In this document: one piece after another, positions 8,364-15,932 of the stretch
Layout of the letters: each line of letters begins with the position of its first letter
Position numbering within the stretch: the first letter of the stretch is position 1
DNA from: Methanomassiliicoccaceae archaeon
Lineage (GTDB): Archaea > Thermoplasmatota > Thermoplasmata > Methanomassiliicoccales > Methanomethylophilaceae
Length of the DNA stretch: 44,189 bases
NCBI GenBank assembly: GCA_016281925.1
Contig: JAEEJP010000095.1
Location: 1-44,189 of the forward strand
Direction: 5' to 3'
The notes under the pieces: model-generated
The model's database searches: none
Seen by the model: only the letters and a program-made list of their open reading frames with translations
Told to the model about the DNA's origin: nothing
Translations under genes and position numbers: made by a program

Positions 8364-8391
8364 AGCCGGGGGAACCAGATTCCCTCCGGCT
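8364..8391. terminator. Bidirectional terminator hairpin
   Basis: AGCCGGGGGAA pairs with TTCCCTCCGGCT (one bulge) and is followed by TTTCTT on the plus strand. It sits between the convergent FKBP and flavodoxin-like genes, and the stem can serve both. Confidence 0.75.
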
Positions 8392-8394
8392 TTC

Positions 8395-8844
8395 TTACCT
8401 ATATTCGAAATATACCTCTTCTATCGGGCCTATCCCGAGATTCTTGAGGGTTTCGAGCTCGAATTCCTCTCTGTTTTCCGGTATTCCCCTCATAATCACC
8501 CTGATTTTTCTGATTCTGACGCTGTCCTTGCTCAGAGGCACTGCCCCGCCCATGTCCGTGAATGCCTGAAGCTCGTTGCTGAGCCTCTCCACGGCTTTTG
8601 TCATCATGGGGGCGAATCCGTTCTCATACGCGGCCGAATGGATCTCAAGGACTTCGAATTCCATCATTCTTTCCGAGATTTCGGGGAAACCGTCTTTTAT
8701 AGCGCATTTCCCCGGCGTCTCGGTCAGACAGCGGACGCAGCCAACGCATCTGCGCAGTTTTCTCCCCGATATCGATGCGACGGCGGGTCCTTCCGGTTCT
8801 GAGGGGTCATCCGTGAGTACGAACGCTTCTGCCTGCTGTCCCAT
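8395..8844 (-). CDS. Flavodoxin-like / iron-sulfur flavoprotein-related protein, truncated at the N-terminus
   Basis: 149 residues from ATG 8844, chosen because TTTTATAAGTG lies about 30 nt upstream (leaderless). CVGCVRCLTETPGKCAIKDGFPEI matches the segment of NADPH-dependent FMN reductase/iron-sulfur flavoproteins that carries the Cys cluster and the DD/DG loop, and the following region matches the helix near the flavin. The usual N-terminal beta strand and phosphate loop (GSPRxxGNT) are reduced to about 25 residues with no such motif, so FMN binding is uncertain. It may be a diverged redox protein or a degraded flavoprotein. Confidence 0.6.
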   Translation of the reverse strand: MGQQAEAFVLTDDPSEPEGPAVASISGRKLRRCVGCVRCLTETPGKCAIKDGFPEISERMMEFEVLEIHSAAYENGFAPMMTKAVERLSNELQAFTDMGGAVPLSKDSVRIRKIRVIMRGIPENREEFELETLKNLGIGPIEEVYFEYR

Positions 8845-9085
8845 GGTATGTCGAATGCCTGTGTCACTTATAAAACACAAGTATGGAATTTATCTCGCTG
8901 TTGAGCCTGTTGTTGTTCGCGTTTCCCTTGCGAGAGTCTCTGTACCATCCCTTGTCCGAAAGGCGCTGCTTCGGCAGAGGCATGAGTACGGTCTGATATT
9001 GCACCATTCCAATCATCCTGCTCATGAGAGCAGGGATTACATCCTCTGCTGGATATAATAACTGTATTTTGTTATATTTGTTATT

Positions 9086-9919
9086 TTAGTTATGTTTGTC
9101 ATCGATGGTGTAGAACGTGTCTATCACGGTCTTCCCGCGTTCGGTGAGCGAGTATTTCCCGTTGAGCGTGTTCTTCTCTATCCACCCGTATTTCAGCCAT
9201 TTCGATATGAAATCCCTCTGATAATACACAGCTTCTGTCTGGCGCTTGGTGGTTTTCATGTTCGCCGAGGGTTTCACGTCCCTGTACCAGACTTTCTCCT
9301 CTTTGAGCGCCTCGATCATCACCGGCGCGGACACGGTTTTCCTCTCGCTGATAAGCCTGTCCATGATGCGGAGCCCGCGGACAAGGTGCTCTTCAGGCAT
9401 ATCGATGCTGTAGTTGGGGAGCGTTCTGGGCTCTCCCGCGGTTTTTGTCATGCCAACCGGTTTCCCGCCGGAGAAGTACACTTCTTTCATCATCTCATTG
9501 CTGACCGTGAATTCCTGGCTGTTGACCGTGAACGGGACCGTGCCCTTGACCATCATGGAGGCGATCGTCGATGCCGCGGTGTACTCGGATGTTCCGGCGG
9601 AGACATTGACGTAGATTTCGCACCCTTCCTCGTCGCGATTCTCAGTCTGGAGGATGTTAAGCACCGTCTTCAGCATCTCGCCGAAGTTGTAGACGACAGC
9701 GTTGTGCTCCACGATCTCGATGTCGCGGGGAATCTCGCCGATGAGCTCGATGACGCGGTCATAAAACATGTTGTAGATATTGTCCTTGTCGAGAGGATCC
9801 TTCGAATAATGGATCAGGTGTATCTTATTGGCTTCGTAGAATCTCGCCGGGGACACTATTTTGTCGGTCTCGAACGTCACGCAGGCGACCATTATCCTTT
9901 TTTTGCGTCCGGTTCTCAT
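9086..9919 (-). CDS. CARF domain-winged helix regulator (DUF6293/Csa3-like)
   Basis: 277 residues from ATG 9919. The start is chosen from a TATA-like GTATTAAAT about 27 nt upstream, giving a leaderless mRNA. Residues ~1-160 are a CARF-type Rossmann domain: strand KRIMVACVTF, and the ligand loop YVNVSAGTSEYTAAS at about 103-117. Residues ~185-277 are a winged helix with Lys/Arg-rich recognition segments (ANMKTTKRQTEAVYYQRDF) and a typical wing (GKYSLTERGKTV). CARF domains bind cyclic oligoadenylates or related nucleotides, so it probably regulates defence or stress genes in response to one. No cas genes are nearby. Confidence 0.8.
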   Translation of the reverse strand: MRTGRKKRIMVACVTFETDKIVSPARFYEANKIHLIHYSKDPLDKDNIYNMFYDRVIELIGEIPRDIEIVEHNAVVYNFGEMLKTVLNILQTENRDEEGCEIYVNVSAGTSEYTAASTIASMMVKGTVPFTVNSQEFTVSNEMMKEVYFSGGKPVGMTKTAGEPRTLPNYSIDMPEEHLVRGLRIMDRLISERKTVSAPVMIEALKEEKVWYRDVKPSANMKTTKRQTEAVYYQRDFISKWLKYGWIEKNTLNGKYSLTERGKTVIDTFYTIDDKHN

Positions 9920-10101
9920 CGGAGAAACAAGAATCGGCTCCGATTTAATACTATCCGTTAATAATGAAACTGCTGTAATCTCTGCCGGAAACAAGAAACG
10001 GGACCGCTATGCCAGGCCCATGTCGGAGAAATCGGAGAGGCGGCCAAGAATTGTGGCTCAGAGAAAAATTTATAAATAGCGGCAACTTCACGTGTTTCAG
10101 C

Positions 10102-10179
10102 GGACAGGTGGCCTAGTCTGGATATGGCAGCAGCCTCCTAAGCTGCAGGCCGGGGGTTCGAATCCCCTCCTGTTCGCCA
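10102..10179 (+). tRNA. tRNA-Arg (anticodon CCT), CCA encoded
   Basis: Acceptor GGACAGG pairs with CCTGTTC, anticodon stem GCAGC/GCTGC encloses loop CTCCTAA, T loop GGTTCGAAT is present, and discriminator G is followed by an encoded CCA (10177-10179). It reads AGG, a very common Arg codon in this window. A TATA-like TTTATAAATAG lies about 30 nt upstream. Confidence 0.97.
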
Positions 10180-10213
10180 TTTTTCGGTTTGTTTTGCTGG
10201 CAGAGGCGTGAGC

Positions 10214-11287
10214 ATGGACGGGATAAGATGCAGAGTTCTTATCGTAGGGTCTGGCCCTGCGGGCGCGTCGGCGGCCTATCATCTTTCGCGTCTCGGAGAG
10301 AAGGATGTGGCTGTCATCGAGAGGCTCTCGGAGAAGGCCCACAGCAGATACCATTCCATATGCGGGGAGGCTGTCAGTGACAAATCCCTGAGACGTGCCG
10401 GCATAGAAACATCCCATGCCGTCCGCCGGGTGGAAGCGATCGAGATATCATGCGGAAGCCTGGGGAAAACGCGCATCAGCGTCAGAGGTTCGATTGTAGA
10501 CCGTCCTAAGATGCTGGAAGAGATTCTGGAAAGATCCGGCGCAAAGCGCATCCGGGCATCTCTGCGCTCGGTATCCAGGCTCCCGGAAGGCGGATTCATA
10601 GCCGAGACCAGCGCCGGGACGGTGGTCTGCGACATACTCATCGGAGCCGACGGAGCGCATTCGACCGTCAGGAAATGCATATTCGGCACCCGTCCCGAAC
10701 AATTGGTGCCGGTGATCAATGCCGTCGTGCCCGGCGATTCCGACGGCACGCTGAGATTCAGCGTCAAAGCCGGCGACGACGGCTTCTACAGCTGGGATTT
10801 CCCCTCGTCCGCGGGAAGGAAATCCGTGGGGTTCAGAAAAGGTTCCGGCGAAATCCCGGAAGACTCCAATCACGGCGCCCGCTGCATACCCATAGGGCGC
10901 CTGCCTCATGCGGCCCAGGAAGGATGCATTCTGGCGGGAGATGCGGCGGGGCTTCCGAATCCCCTTTGCTACGGGGGGATAGGTGCGGCTCTGATCTCAG
11001 GGAGCAGAGCCGCAGAGGCGGCGGTCTCGGGCGATTGGCGCGGTTACGATTCGTGGATAGACCATGACAGGATGTTCGACAGACGCTTCATGGATGCCCA
11101 CAGCAGCTTCTCCCGTTGGACGGATGGAGATATTCAGGATGCCATGCGTCCATTGAACGGAAATGCGACTATTCTTAAAGGTTTCTTAGCGATATTGCGC
11201 CATCCCAAGTATGCGCGTGTGTATATGGCATGTTGGATGGGTTTCCGTTTCGGATGGCGATTAGTATTGATATCCATACGTATATAA
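10214..11287 (+). CDS. Geranylgeranyl reductase family FAD-dependent oxidoreductase
   Basis: 357 residues. An FAD-dependent enzyme of the family that saturates isoprenoid chains of archaeal lipids; other members act on different isoprenoids, so the substrate is not proven. The dinucleotide fold GSGPAGAS is at residues 12-19, followed by IERL as the acidic end of strand 2. DILIGADGAHSTVRK and the second FAD motif GCILAGDAAGLPNPLCYGGI are clear. ATG 10214 is preferred over GTG 10208 because AGAGG then stands at correct spacing. It begins 35 bp after tRNA-Arg. Length is slightly below the usual ~390-400 residues. Confidence 0.85.
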   Translation: MDGIRCRVLIVGSGPAGASAAYHLSRLGEKDVAVIERLSEKAHSRYHSICGEAVSDKSLRRAGIETSHAVRRVEAIEISCGSLGKTRISVRGSIVDRPKMLEEILERSGAKRIRASLRSVSRLPEGGFIAETSAGTVVCDILIGADGAHSTVRKCIFGTRPEQLVPVINAVVPGDSDGTLRFSVKAGDDGFYSWDFPSSAGRKSVGFRKGSGEIPEDSNHGARCIPIGRLPHAAQEGCILAGDAAGLPNPLCYGGIGAALISGSRAAEAAVSGDWRGYDSWIDHDRMFDRRFMDAHSSFSRWTDGDIQDAMRPLNGNATILKGFLAILRHPKYARVYMACWMGFRFGWRLVLISIRI

Positions 11288-11463
11288 TATATTCTACCTT
11301 GGCGTAATACATCTGTGCATGCCGGAGTCAAGACGGCGCCGCTATGCGGTGACACCGTCCGTCTGGGAACTCGCAGGATGCCGGACATAAGAAGCGGCTG
11401 GAGCCTCTTCTAGGAGAACCGATTTAATGTGAAGAGGAAGGAAAAGTAAAGGAGGTGGTATAG

Positions 11464-11964
11464 ATGGCTGGACGCGCACATGGGACCCCAATGCACTGCT
11501 GCAGGTGCAATTACGATTGGTTTCCCCGCGGGGACGAACTTCCGAAACGCTGCCCAGAATGTCGCTCGGTCAAATGGAACAGCCCGAGTCTTCCCATAGA
11601 ATGCCTTCGCTGCGGCCACAGATGGAATTCCCAGAAAGGCAGCCCTCTGCGCTGCCCGTTCTGCGGGTCCAAATGCTGGAACGTTCCTCCAAAGAGGAAT
11701 GTATGCATGCAATGCGGATTTGAATGGACGTCTTTCAACGCCAACCGCCCGGGCAAATGCCCCGAGTGCGGAAGCAGGAGCTGGGATTCCGAAAGCAAGG
11801 ATCTCAGGCAGCCAGCGAAGCAGGCGCTGAAAATCGACGGAAGCACGAGAAAAAAGATATATGATCTGGATCGGAAAGGAGCTTCCTGCGTTCAGATAGC
11901 CATGGAGACCGGAGTCTCCTGCAGCGCCATAATGAGCATGCTGAAGGATCGCAGCCCCACTTGA
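11464..11964 (+). CDS. Tandem zinc-ribbon protein with C-terminal helix-turn-helix
   Basis: 166 residues behind a strong GGAGGTGG site. It contains CxxC pairs in tandem: CCRCNYDW/CPECRS, CLRCGHRW/CPFCGS, CMQCGFEW/CPECGS, so three treble-type zinc ribbons of near-identical design (roughly residues 12-38, 44-72, 78-106). The C-terminal 45 residues (KIYDLDRKGASCVQIAMETG, then SAIMSMLKD) form a helix-turn-helix of resolvase/Hin type. This suggests a DNA- or RNA-binding protein built from repeated zinc ribbons. I know no characterised homologue. It is probably monocistronic and faces a convergent coiled-coil gene. Confidence 0.75.
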   Translation: MAGRAHGTPMHCCRCNYDWFPRGDELPKRCPECRSVKWNSPSLPIECLRCGHRWNSQKGSPLRCPFCGSKCWNVPPKRNVCMQCGFEWTSFNANRPGKCPECGSRSWDSESKDLRQPAKQALKIDGSTRKKIYDLDRKGASCVQIAMETGVSCSAIMSMLKDRSPT

Positions 11965-12073
11965 CGAAGCGGATACAATCCGGAAACATGGAATCAATTT
12001 GGATATGCGGGCCCAGGATAGCACAGGGCAGCGTTGCTATGCGGAGCCCGCGCGATATCCGCGGTTATGCCTC

Positions 12074-12640
12074 TCAGTCGGGGAGGTTATTCTTCAGCTC
12101 ATCGATTCTCTTCAGAATCTCGACGAATTTCTGGTGCTCGGAATCGGCGGCCGCTTTGCAGTCAAGGAATTGCTCGTGGCACACCTGGGCCTCATCGCGG
12201 AGTTTCGAGGCTTCGTCCATGAGCTGGCACATCTTCTCGTGGTTGGCCTGCCCTTCCGCGGACATCTTCACGACGGTCTGATGGTGCTCCTGCGCCTTGG
12301 ATCTGGCATCTCCGGCATCGCCCATTCCCCCGCGGGATTTGATTTCTGCGGCCAGATCGTTGAATTCCTGGCGCTTCTGCTTTGCTTCCCTGGCGGCGAG
12401 GTTGCATTCGTCCCTCTTTGAGCGGTATATCTGAGCCTCCGAAGAAAGCTCTCTGGCTTTTTGCTGGAGCCTGTTGCGTTTCTCGGCGAGCACAGCGGCC
12501 TGCTGATGGTATCTGTCGCGGGAATCGCGGAGTCTGTTGGCCTTCTTGCTGAGCTCCGCGGTCATCTCTTCAAGGCTGCGGAGGTCCTCCTCGATTGTGT
12601 CCGATATCAACCTATCACCCCGCGGAGTATGGCCGACCAT
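12074..12640 (-). CDS. Coiled-coil protein (archaeal DUF342/COG1340-like)
   Basis: 188 residues, almost entirely heptad-like charged helix (ELSKKANRLRDSRDRYHQQ, and similar to the end). A small Gly break (SRGGMGDAGD) in the middle suggests an antiparallel hairpin of two long helices. Similar soluble archaeal coiled-coil proteins of this size are widespread and uncharacterised. It is divergent from the Cys-rich gene at 12707; their 66-bp spacer must hold both promoters. Confidence 0.7.
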   Translation of the reverse strand: MVGHTPRGDRLISDTIEEDLRSLEEMTAELSKKANRLRDSRDRYHQQAAVLAEKRNRLQQKARELSSEAQIYRSKRDECNLAAREAKQKRQEFNDLAAEIKSRGGMGDAGDARSKAQEHHQTVVKMSAEGQANHEKMCQLMDEASKLRDEAQVCHEQFLDCKAAADSEHQKFVEILKRIDELKNNLPD

Positions 12641-12706
12641 GAGATAAACAGTGCGCTCCGGGGCGGTACCTCAAGCGTAAATACGGAACCGCCATAACCG
12701 CCAGCG
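12641..12706. promoter_or_regulatory. Divergent promoter region
   Basis: The spacer between the minus-strand coiled-coil gene and the plus-strand Cys-rich gene. GCGTAAATACGG (about 12675-12686) is near-palindromic and lies about 27 nt before ATG 12707, where the TATA box of a leaderless archaeal mRNA belongs. It could also serve the minus-strand gene. Confidence 0.5.
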
Positions 12707-12943
12707 ATGACCGACGAAACCTACCACAAATGCATGACGTGCAGGCTATGCAGGCATTCCGGCGACGTATGGGAATGCGTCCCGGACGGCAGAGCCACCG
12801 AACCGGCGTCATCCTGCGGAAGGTACCGTCCCGGATGCTGCGAGGCTTGCGCTTCATATTCGGACGGGAAATGCTCGCTCACCGGCAATGAGGTGTATGA
12901 TCTGGACGTATGCCAGTTCTACGATCCGTCGTGCCCTGTCTGA
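12707..12943 (+). CDS. Cys-rich 78-aa small protein
   Basis: 78 residues with eleven Cys, arranged CMTCRLC, C, C, GCCEAC, C, C, C. The spacing suggests two metal-binding knuckles or an iron-sulfur/zinc site rather than a membrane protein. A TATA-like element about 27 nt before ATG 12707 supports the start. Its end overlaps the tail of the convergent DUF5685 ORF by 90 bp, which would shrink to 15 bp if DUF5685 ends at its in-frame CGA. Function unknown. Confidence 0.65.
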   Translation: MTDETYHKCMTCRLCRHSGDVWECVPDGRATEPASSCGRYRPGCCEACASYSDGKCSLTGNEVYDLDVCQFYDPSCPV

Positions 12944-13840
12944 TGTGCGTTCTTTTCTGTTGGAAAGCACGTTCTTGATGCTTGCTTTCGCTTTGGCCTC
13001 GCCTGTTATCACTTTTTTGGCAGACTCCGGTATCCCATAATAGACGATGTTGTCGCATAGGGTCTGGTTTCCCCGGAGGGAAGGCCTGATCCTGGAATAG
13101 TGCTCCTGAAGGCTTCCCACGGTCTCTCCGACGACGGAAGTCAGCCGGTACAGGTTGGAATTTATGAACGATTCCGAGTTTATGAACCCGGTCTCGGGAA
13201 GGAAAGGATTGTAAGTCCCGTCCATGTAGTCGTCGTCCAGATCGTCTATGGCATCCATAATATAGACGGCGGCGGTGAGCTCCTCGAATATCCTGTCCAG
13301 ATCTGCGCCGGAGCAATCCCCGGCGATGTCTTTGAGAGCGCCGGAGAGCCCTTCGCCGAAGGTAAGGCCCATTCTCCTGGCATCCTTGCATCCGGCCAGC
13401 TCCATATCGCGGAGGGCGGAGAAGCCTTCGCCCACCATGCCGTCGTATTCCGGATATTGGCTCACGGCTTTGTCTATGGCCTTCCTGAGAGCGGCGGAGA
13501 TGGCTTTGGTCTTCATGGACGGTTTGTCGGTTTCGTCGTCGTAAAGCTCCCATTTCGTAAGGATCACGGTATATGCTGCCATCTTCCTCATGAGATCCGA
13601 ATCGGCCTTCGGCCTGTCGAGCACGCATATGGTCTTCTCGGTGGGCCCGAATTCCAGGGCTTCGCCCATCACGCCGGAGAGAAGTATCGTGTTGAACGTC
13701 ATATCGAAATTCACGGTTGCGGTGCTTCTCAGCCCGAATCCCGCTCTGAGATGGTGGCACCCTTCGCAGTAATACTTCCTGTATCTTTTGAGGTCCGTGG
13801 GCTGGAGCCTTTGATACGAAGGGACCGTGTATCCGAACAT
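12854..13840 (-). CDS. DUF5685 family protein
   Basis: 328 codons on the conventional code from ATG 13840. ATTATAACG about 25 nt upstream supports a leaderless start. The opening MFGYTVPSYQRL...RYRKYYCEGCHHL and the motif STATVNFDMTF are typical of DUF5685, an all-helical family with conserved Cys and Asp residues (AVYIMDAIDDLDDDY). These resemble the Asp-rich motifs of prenyl-chain-binding enzymes, but no activity is established. In-frame CGA at 12929-12931 is the only CGA I saw in the gene. It follows NRKERTSDRA and probably marks the real end (303 residues); the last ~25 codons lie antisense to the Cys-rich gene. Divergent from the candidate RiPP precursor. Confidence 0.8.
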   Translation of the reverse strand: MFGYTVPSYQRLQPTDLKRYRKYYCEGCHHLRAGFGLRSTATVNFDMTFNTILLSGVMGEALEFGPTEKTICVLDRPKADSDLMRKMAAYTVILTKWELYDDETDKPSMKTKAISAALRKAIDKAVSQYPEYDGMVGEGFSALRDMELAGCKDARRMGLTFGEGLSGALKDIAGDCSGADLDRIFEELTAAVYIMDAIDDLDDDYMDGTYNPFLPETGFINSESFINSNLYRLTSVVGETVGSLQEHYSRIRPSLRGNQTLCDNIVYYGIPESAKKVITGEAKAKASIKNVLSNRKERTSDRARRIVELAYVQIIHLIAGERAFPVRI

Positions 13841-14012
13841 CGGAGGCCCATCGCAGGCGACGTTATAATGCTTGCCGATGCCTCGCCGGCAGAGGCGGAG
13901 GGCCCTCCGGCAGCCCTCTCCCCGGAAGCATCTGGCTTTACGACAACGACACGCAAAATAAATTCTGGATTCGCCAATCATTAAATATCGGGAAACAGTA
14001 CTGCGTGCATTA

Positions 14013-14043
14013 ACCGAATATAAGATTCGGACTGGTGAATGAA
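14013..14043 (+). promoter_or_regulatory. Promoter and ribosome binding site of the Cys-rich peptide gene
   Basis: GAATATAAG (about 14016-14024) is a TATA element about 22-25 nt before the start, and GGTGA (14034-14038) is a Shine-Dalgarno match 5 nt before ATG 14044. Together they favour ATG 14044 over GTG 14035. Confidence 0.6.
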
Positions 14044-14340
14044 ATGTCTAGCGATTCCGCTTCCGTAGACAAACTTGCAGCACTTTATGAGAGCCAATCA
14101 CCCGTGGCGTTCACTGCGCTGGCCATGGAGGGCCTTCCCGAGAGCGACCATGCCGAGCGTTTCGACAAAGGAGACCATGAGGGGCTTTCCAAATGTGACT
14201 ATTGCTGCTGCGACGACAAGGGCTGCTGCAATTCGGGCGGATGGTATGCCTGCCTCGCCGGCGGCATAATATGCTGCTGCGCCTGCTGCTGCTACATAAC
14301 GCACGGATTCAACGGCGTCTGGACCTACTGGCCTTTCTGA
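14044..14340 (+). CDS. Cys-rich precursor peptide of a candidate RiPP
   Basis: 98 residues. Residues 1-50 are Cys-free, acidic and leader-like (helix around SVDKLAALYESQ, then GLPESDHAERFDKGDHEG). Residues 51-98 carry thirteen Cys (51, 54-56, 61, 62, 70, 77-79, 81-83) in runs such as CCC, with Gly-rich spacers and an aromatic tail ending TYWPF. It lies 43 bp upstream of a radical SAM/SPASM enzyme on the same strand. Leader/core split, Cys-dense core and SPASM partner together suggest thioether cross-linking (sactipeptide or ranthipeptide type). Alternative: a Cys-rich membrane-associated or metal-binding peptide, because residues 68-84 are hydrophobic. No protease or exporter is adjacent. Confidence 0.7.
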   Translation: MSSDSASVDKLAALYESQSPVAFTALAMEGLPESDHAERFDKGDHEGLSKCDYCCCDDKGCCNSGGWYACLAGGIICCCACCCYITHGFNGVWTYWPF

Positions 14341-14383
14341 TCGGCGATTCTTTCGCCCCATCGCAGACGATAAGGGCCTCTAC

Positions 14384-15517
14384 ATGAAAGACTATCTTTC
14401 AGTGGTCATAAAGCCGACCTTATACTGCGATACCGATTGCAGGCACTGCTACCACACCCCCGAAGAGAGGGTGAAAGGCAGCATGTCCCTGGCCACGGTA
14501 GAGAACATAATGAGGCTTGTCTCGGAGGAGTATGAGGCGGCCTGGTTCATATGGCACGGCGGTGAGCCTCTCACGCTTCCCCTGTCTTTCTATAAGGAAG
14601 CGATAGCCCTCGAGGAGAAATACTTCGGCAAAGGGTCTTTCCGCTACGGAAATACGATACAGACGAACGGCCTCGGCCTGAACAGGAGGCTGATGGCCTA
14701 TTGCAGGCAGAAGCAGATCAACATCGGCGTATCGTATGAGGGGCCGTTCAACGGCGTGCTGAGGGAAGGCGACGCCTCCAAAGCGATAGCATCCCTGTCG
14801 GACAAGGACAACAAATACTCGGCCAGCGCGACCATCTCGGCGGAGACCGCGCTCCGTCAGAAAGAGATATACCGCTATTTCCGCGGCAGGAATACCGACG
14901 TGTCTCTGTCGCCGGTCATCCCGGCCGGATGCGCCAGATGCGGCGGCCTGGTGCCGGATCCCGACGATTACATAAGAGGAAGCATCGAGGCATTCGACGA
15001 CTGGCTTCTGGATTCCGGCTCAGAGATACCGCTAATCCCCCATTATCTGTATGTGCTCAATTATCTTGGCGAGCCCGTCCCGTCCGATTGCGCCCATACC
15101 TCCTGCCTCACGAAATGGATATGCGTGAACCCGGACGGTACGGTATACCCCTGCGCCAAAGCCTGCCCCCCGGAATTCAGGATGGGTAACATCAATGATG
15201 CGGCTTCCATCGCAGAGCTGTTCAGATCCGAAGGATTCGGGAACATCCTCCGCGGGTCCGTGGAGAGGCGCGAGAAATGCAGGGGCTGCGAGATTTACCG
15301 CTATTGCGGCGGAGGATGCAGCATGGATTTCTATCACGAATGCGGCATCGAGAACAATACCGGGGATTCATGCAGGATATACAGGGAGATATTCGCGCAT
15401 GTGGCCGCAGAAATCCAGAAGATACTGGATGAAAAGCCGGATATGGGCCGCTACAACCGTTTCATAAGGGACGCGGTTATCGGCAAGCTTGTTAATCCTA
15501 AAACCGTCATACAATGA
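14384..15517 (+). CDS. Radical SAM/SPASM peptide-modifying enzyme
   Basis: 377 residues. C15-x3-C19-x2-C22 (CDTDCRHC) binds the SAM-cleaving 4Fe-4S cluster; GGEP at 59-62 contacts the SAM amino group. The C-terminal SPASM region (CLTKWICVNPDGTVYPCAKAC ... CRGCEIYRYCGGGC ... C) has enough Cys for auxiliary clusters. The family includes sactionine and ranthipeptide synthases and anaerobic sulfatase-maturating enzymes. There is no sulfatase nearby, and the protein starts at strand 1 without a PqqD-like recognition domain, so leader recognition would need another route. Cotranscribed with the Cys-rich peptide by position. A hairpin terminator follows. Confidence 0.9.
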   Translation: MKDYLSVVIKPTLYCDTDCRHCYHTPEERVKGSMSLATVENIMRLVSEEYEAAWFIWHGGEPLTLPLSFYKEAIALEEKYFGKGSFRYGNTIQTNGLGLNRRLMAYCRQKQINIGVSYEGPFNGVLREGDASKAIASLSDKDNKYSASATISAETALRQKEIYRYFRGRNTDVSLSPVIPAGCARCGGLVPDPDDYIRGSIEAFDDWLLDSGSEIPLIPHYLYVLNYLGEPVPSDCAHTSCLTKWICVNPDGTVYPCAKACPPEFRMGNINDAASIAELFRSEGFGNILRGSVERREKCRGCEIYRYCGGGCSMDFYHECGIENNTGDSCRIYREIFAHVAAEIQKILDEKPDMGRYNRFIRDAVIGKLVNPKTVIQ

Positions 15518-15521
15518 GAAG

Positions 15522-15549
15522 GCCGCCCGAACGAACCGGGACGGGCGGC
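15522..15549. terminator. Terminator hairpin between convergent genes
   Basis: GCCGCCCG (15522-15529) and CGGGCGGC (15542-15549) form an 8-bp stem with a 12-nt loop, between the radical SAM stop codon and the ridA stop codon. Confidence 0.7.
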
Positions 15550-15556
15550 ATAGGGA

Positions 15557-15928
15557 TCAGCGGAGGGCGACCGCATCGATCTCGATTTTGGAACCTTTAG
15601 GAAGGGATGCGCATCCGACGCAGGATCTGGACGGGTACGGCTTCCGGAAGAACTCCGCATAAACGGCGTTGACCTCCGGGAAAGCGTCCATGTCAGTCAG
15701 ATAAATGGTTGTCCTCAGGACCCTGTTCATCGACGATCCCGATGCTTCTACTACGCTCTTCAGATTCTCCAGAGCCTGCTTTGCCTGGTCCGCCATCGAT
15801 TCCGGCATCTTCCCAGTGGCCGGATCGACAGGTATCTGTCCCGAAACGAATACGAGCTCTCCGCTTGCCACCGCCTGGGAATAAGGCCCCGCCGCGGCCG
15901 GCGCTTTGTCTGTGCTGATTTTTTCCAT
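15557..15928 (-). CDS. ridA: RidA family enamine/imine deaminase
   Basis: 123 residues, the standard length. RidA hydrolyses reactive 2-aminoacrylate-type enamines released by PLP enzymes. Signature regions are all present: GPYSQAVASGELVFVSGQIPVDP near the start, and MNRVLRTTIYLTDMDAFPEVNAVYAEFF. The catalytic Arg lies in PSRSCVGCASLPKGSKIEIDAVA at the C-terminus. It follows cobO on the same strand with a 4-bp gap, so the two are probably cotranscribed. Confidence 0.95.
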   Translation of the reverse strand: MEKISTDKAPAAAGPYSQAVASGELVFVSGQIPVDPATGKMPESMADQAKQALENLKSVVEASGSSMNRVLRTTIYLTDMDAFPEVNAVYAEFFRKPYPSRSCVGCASLPKGSKIEIDAVALR

Positions 15929-15932
15929 GGTA

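Noticed and set aside
6185-9919. CRISPR array or cas locus near the CARF-like regulators
   Set aside because: No regularly spaced repeats and no cas genes anywhere in the window.
12879-13984. Long open frames in other phases across DUF5685 on both strands
   Set aside because: Shadows of the DUF5685 gene, whose own frame has family motifs and a well-placed TATA box.
14044-15517. Radical SAM enzyme as an anaerobic sulfatase maturase
   Set aside because: No sulfatase gene is present, and the adjacent gene encodes a Cys-rich peptide, a better substrate candidate.
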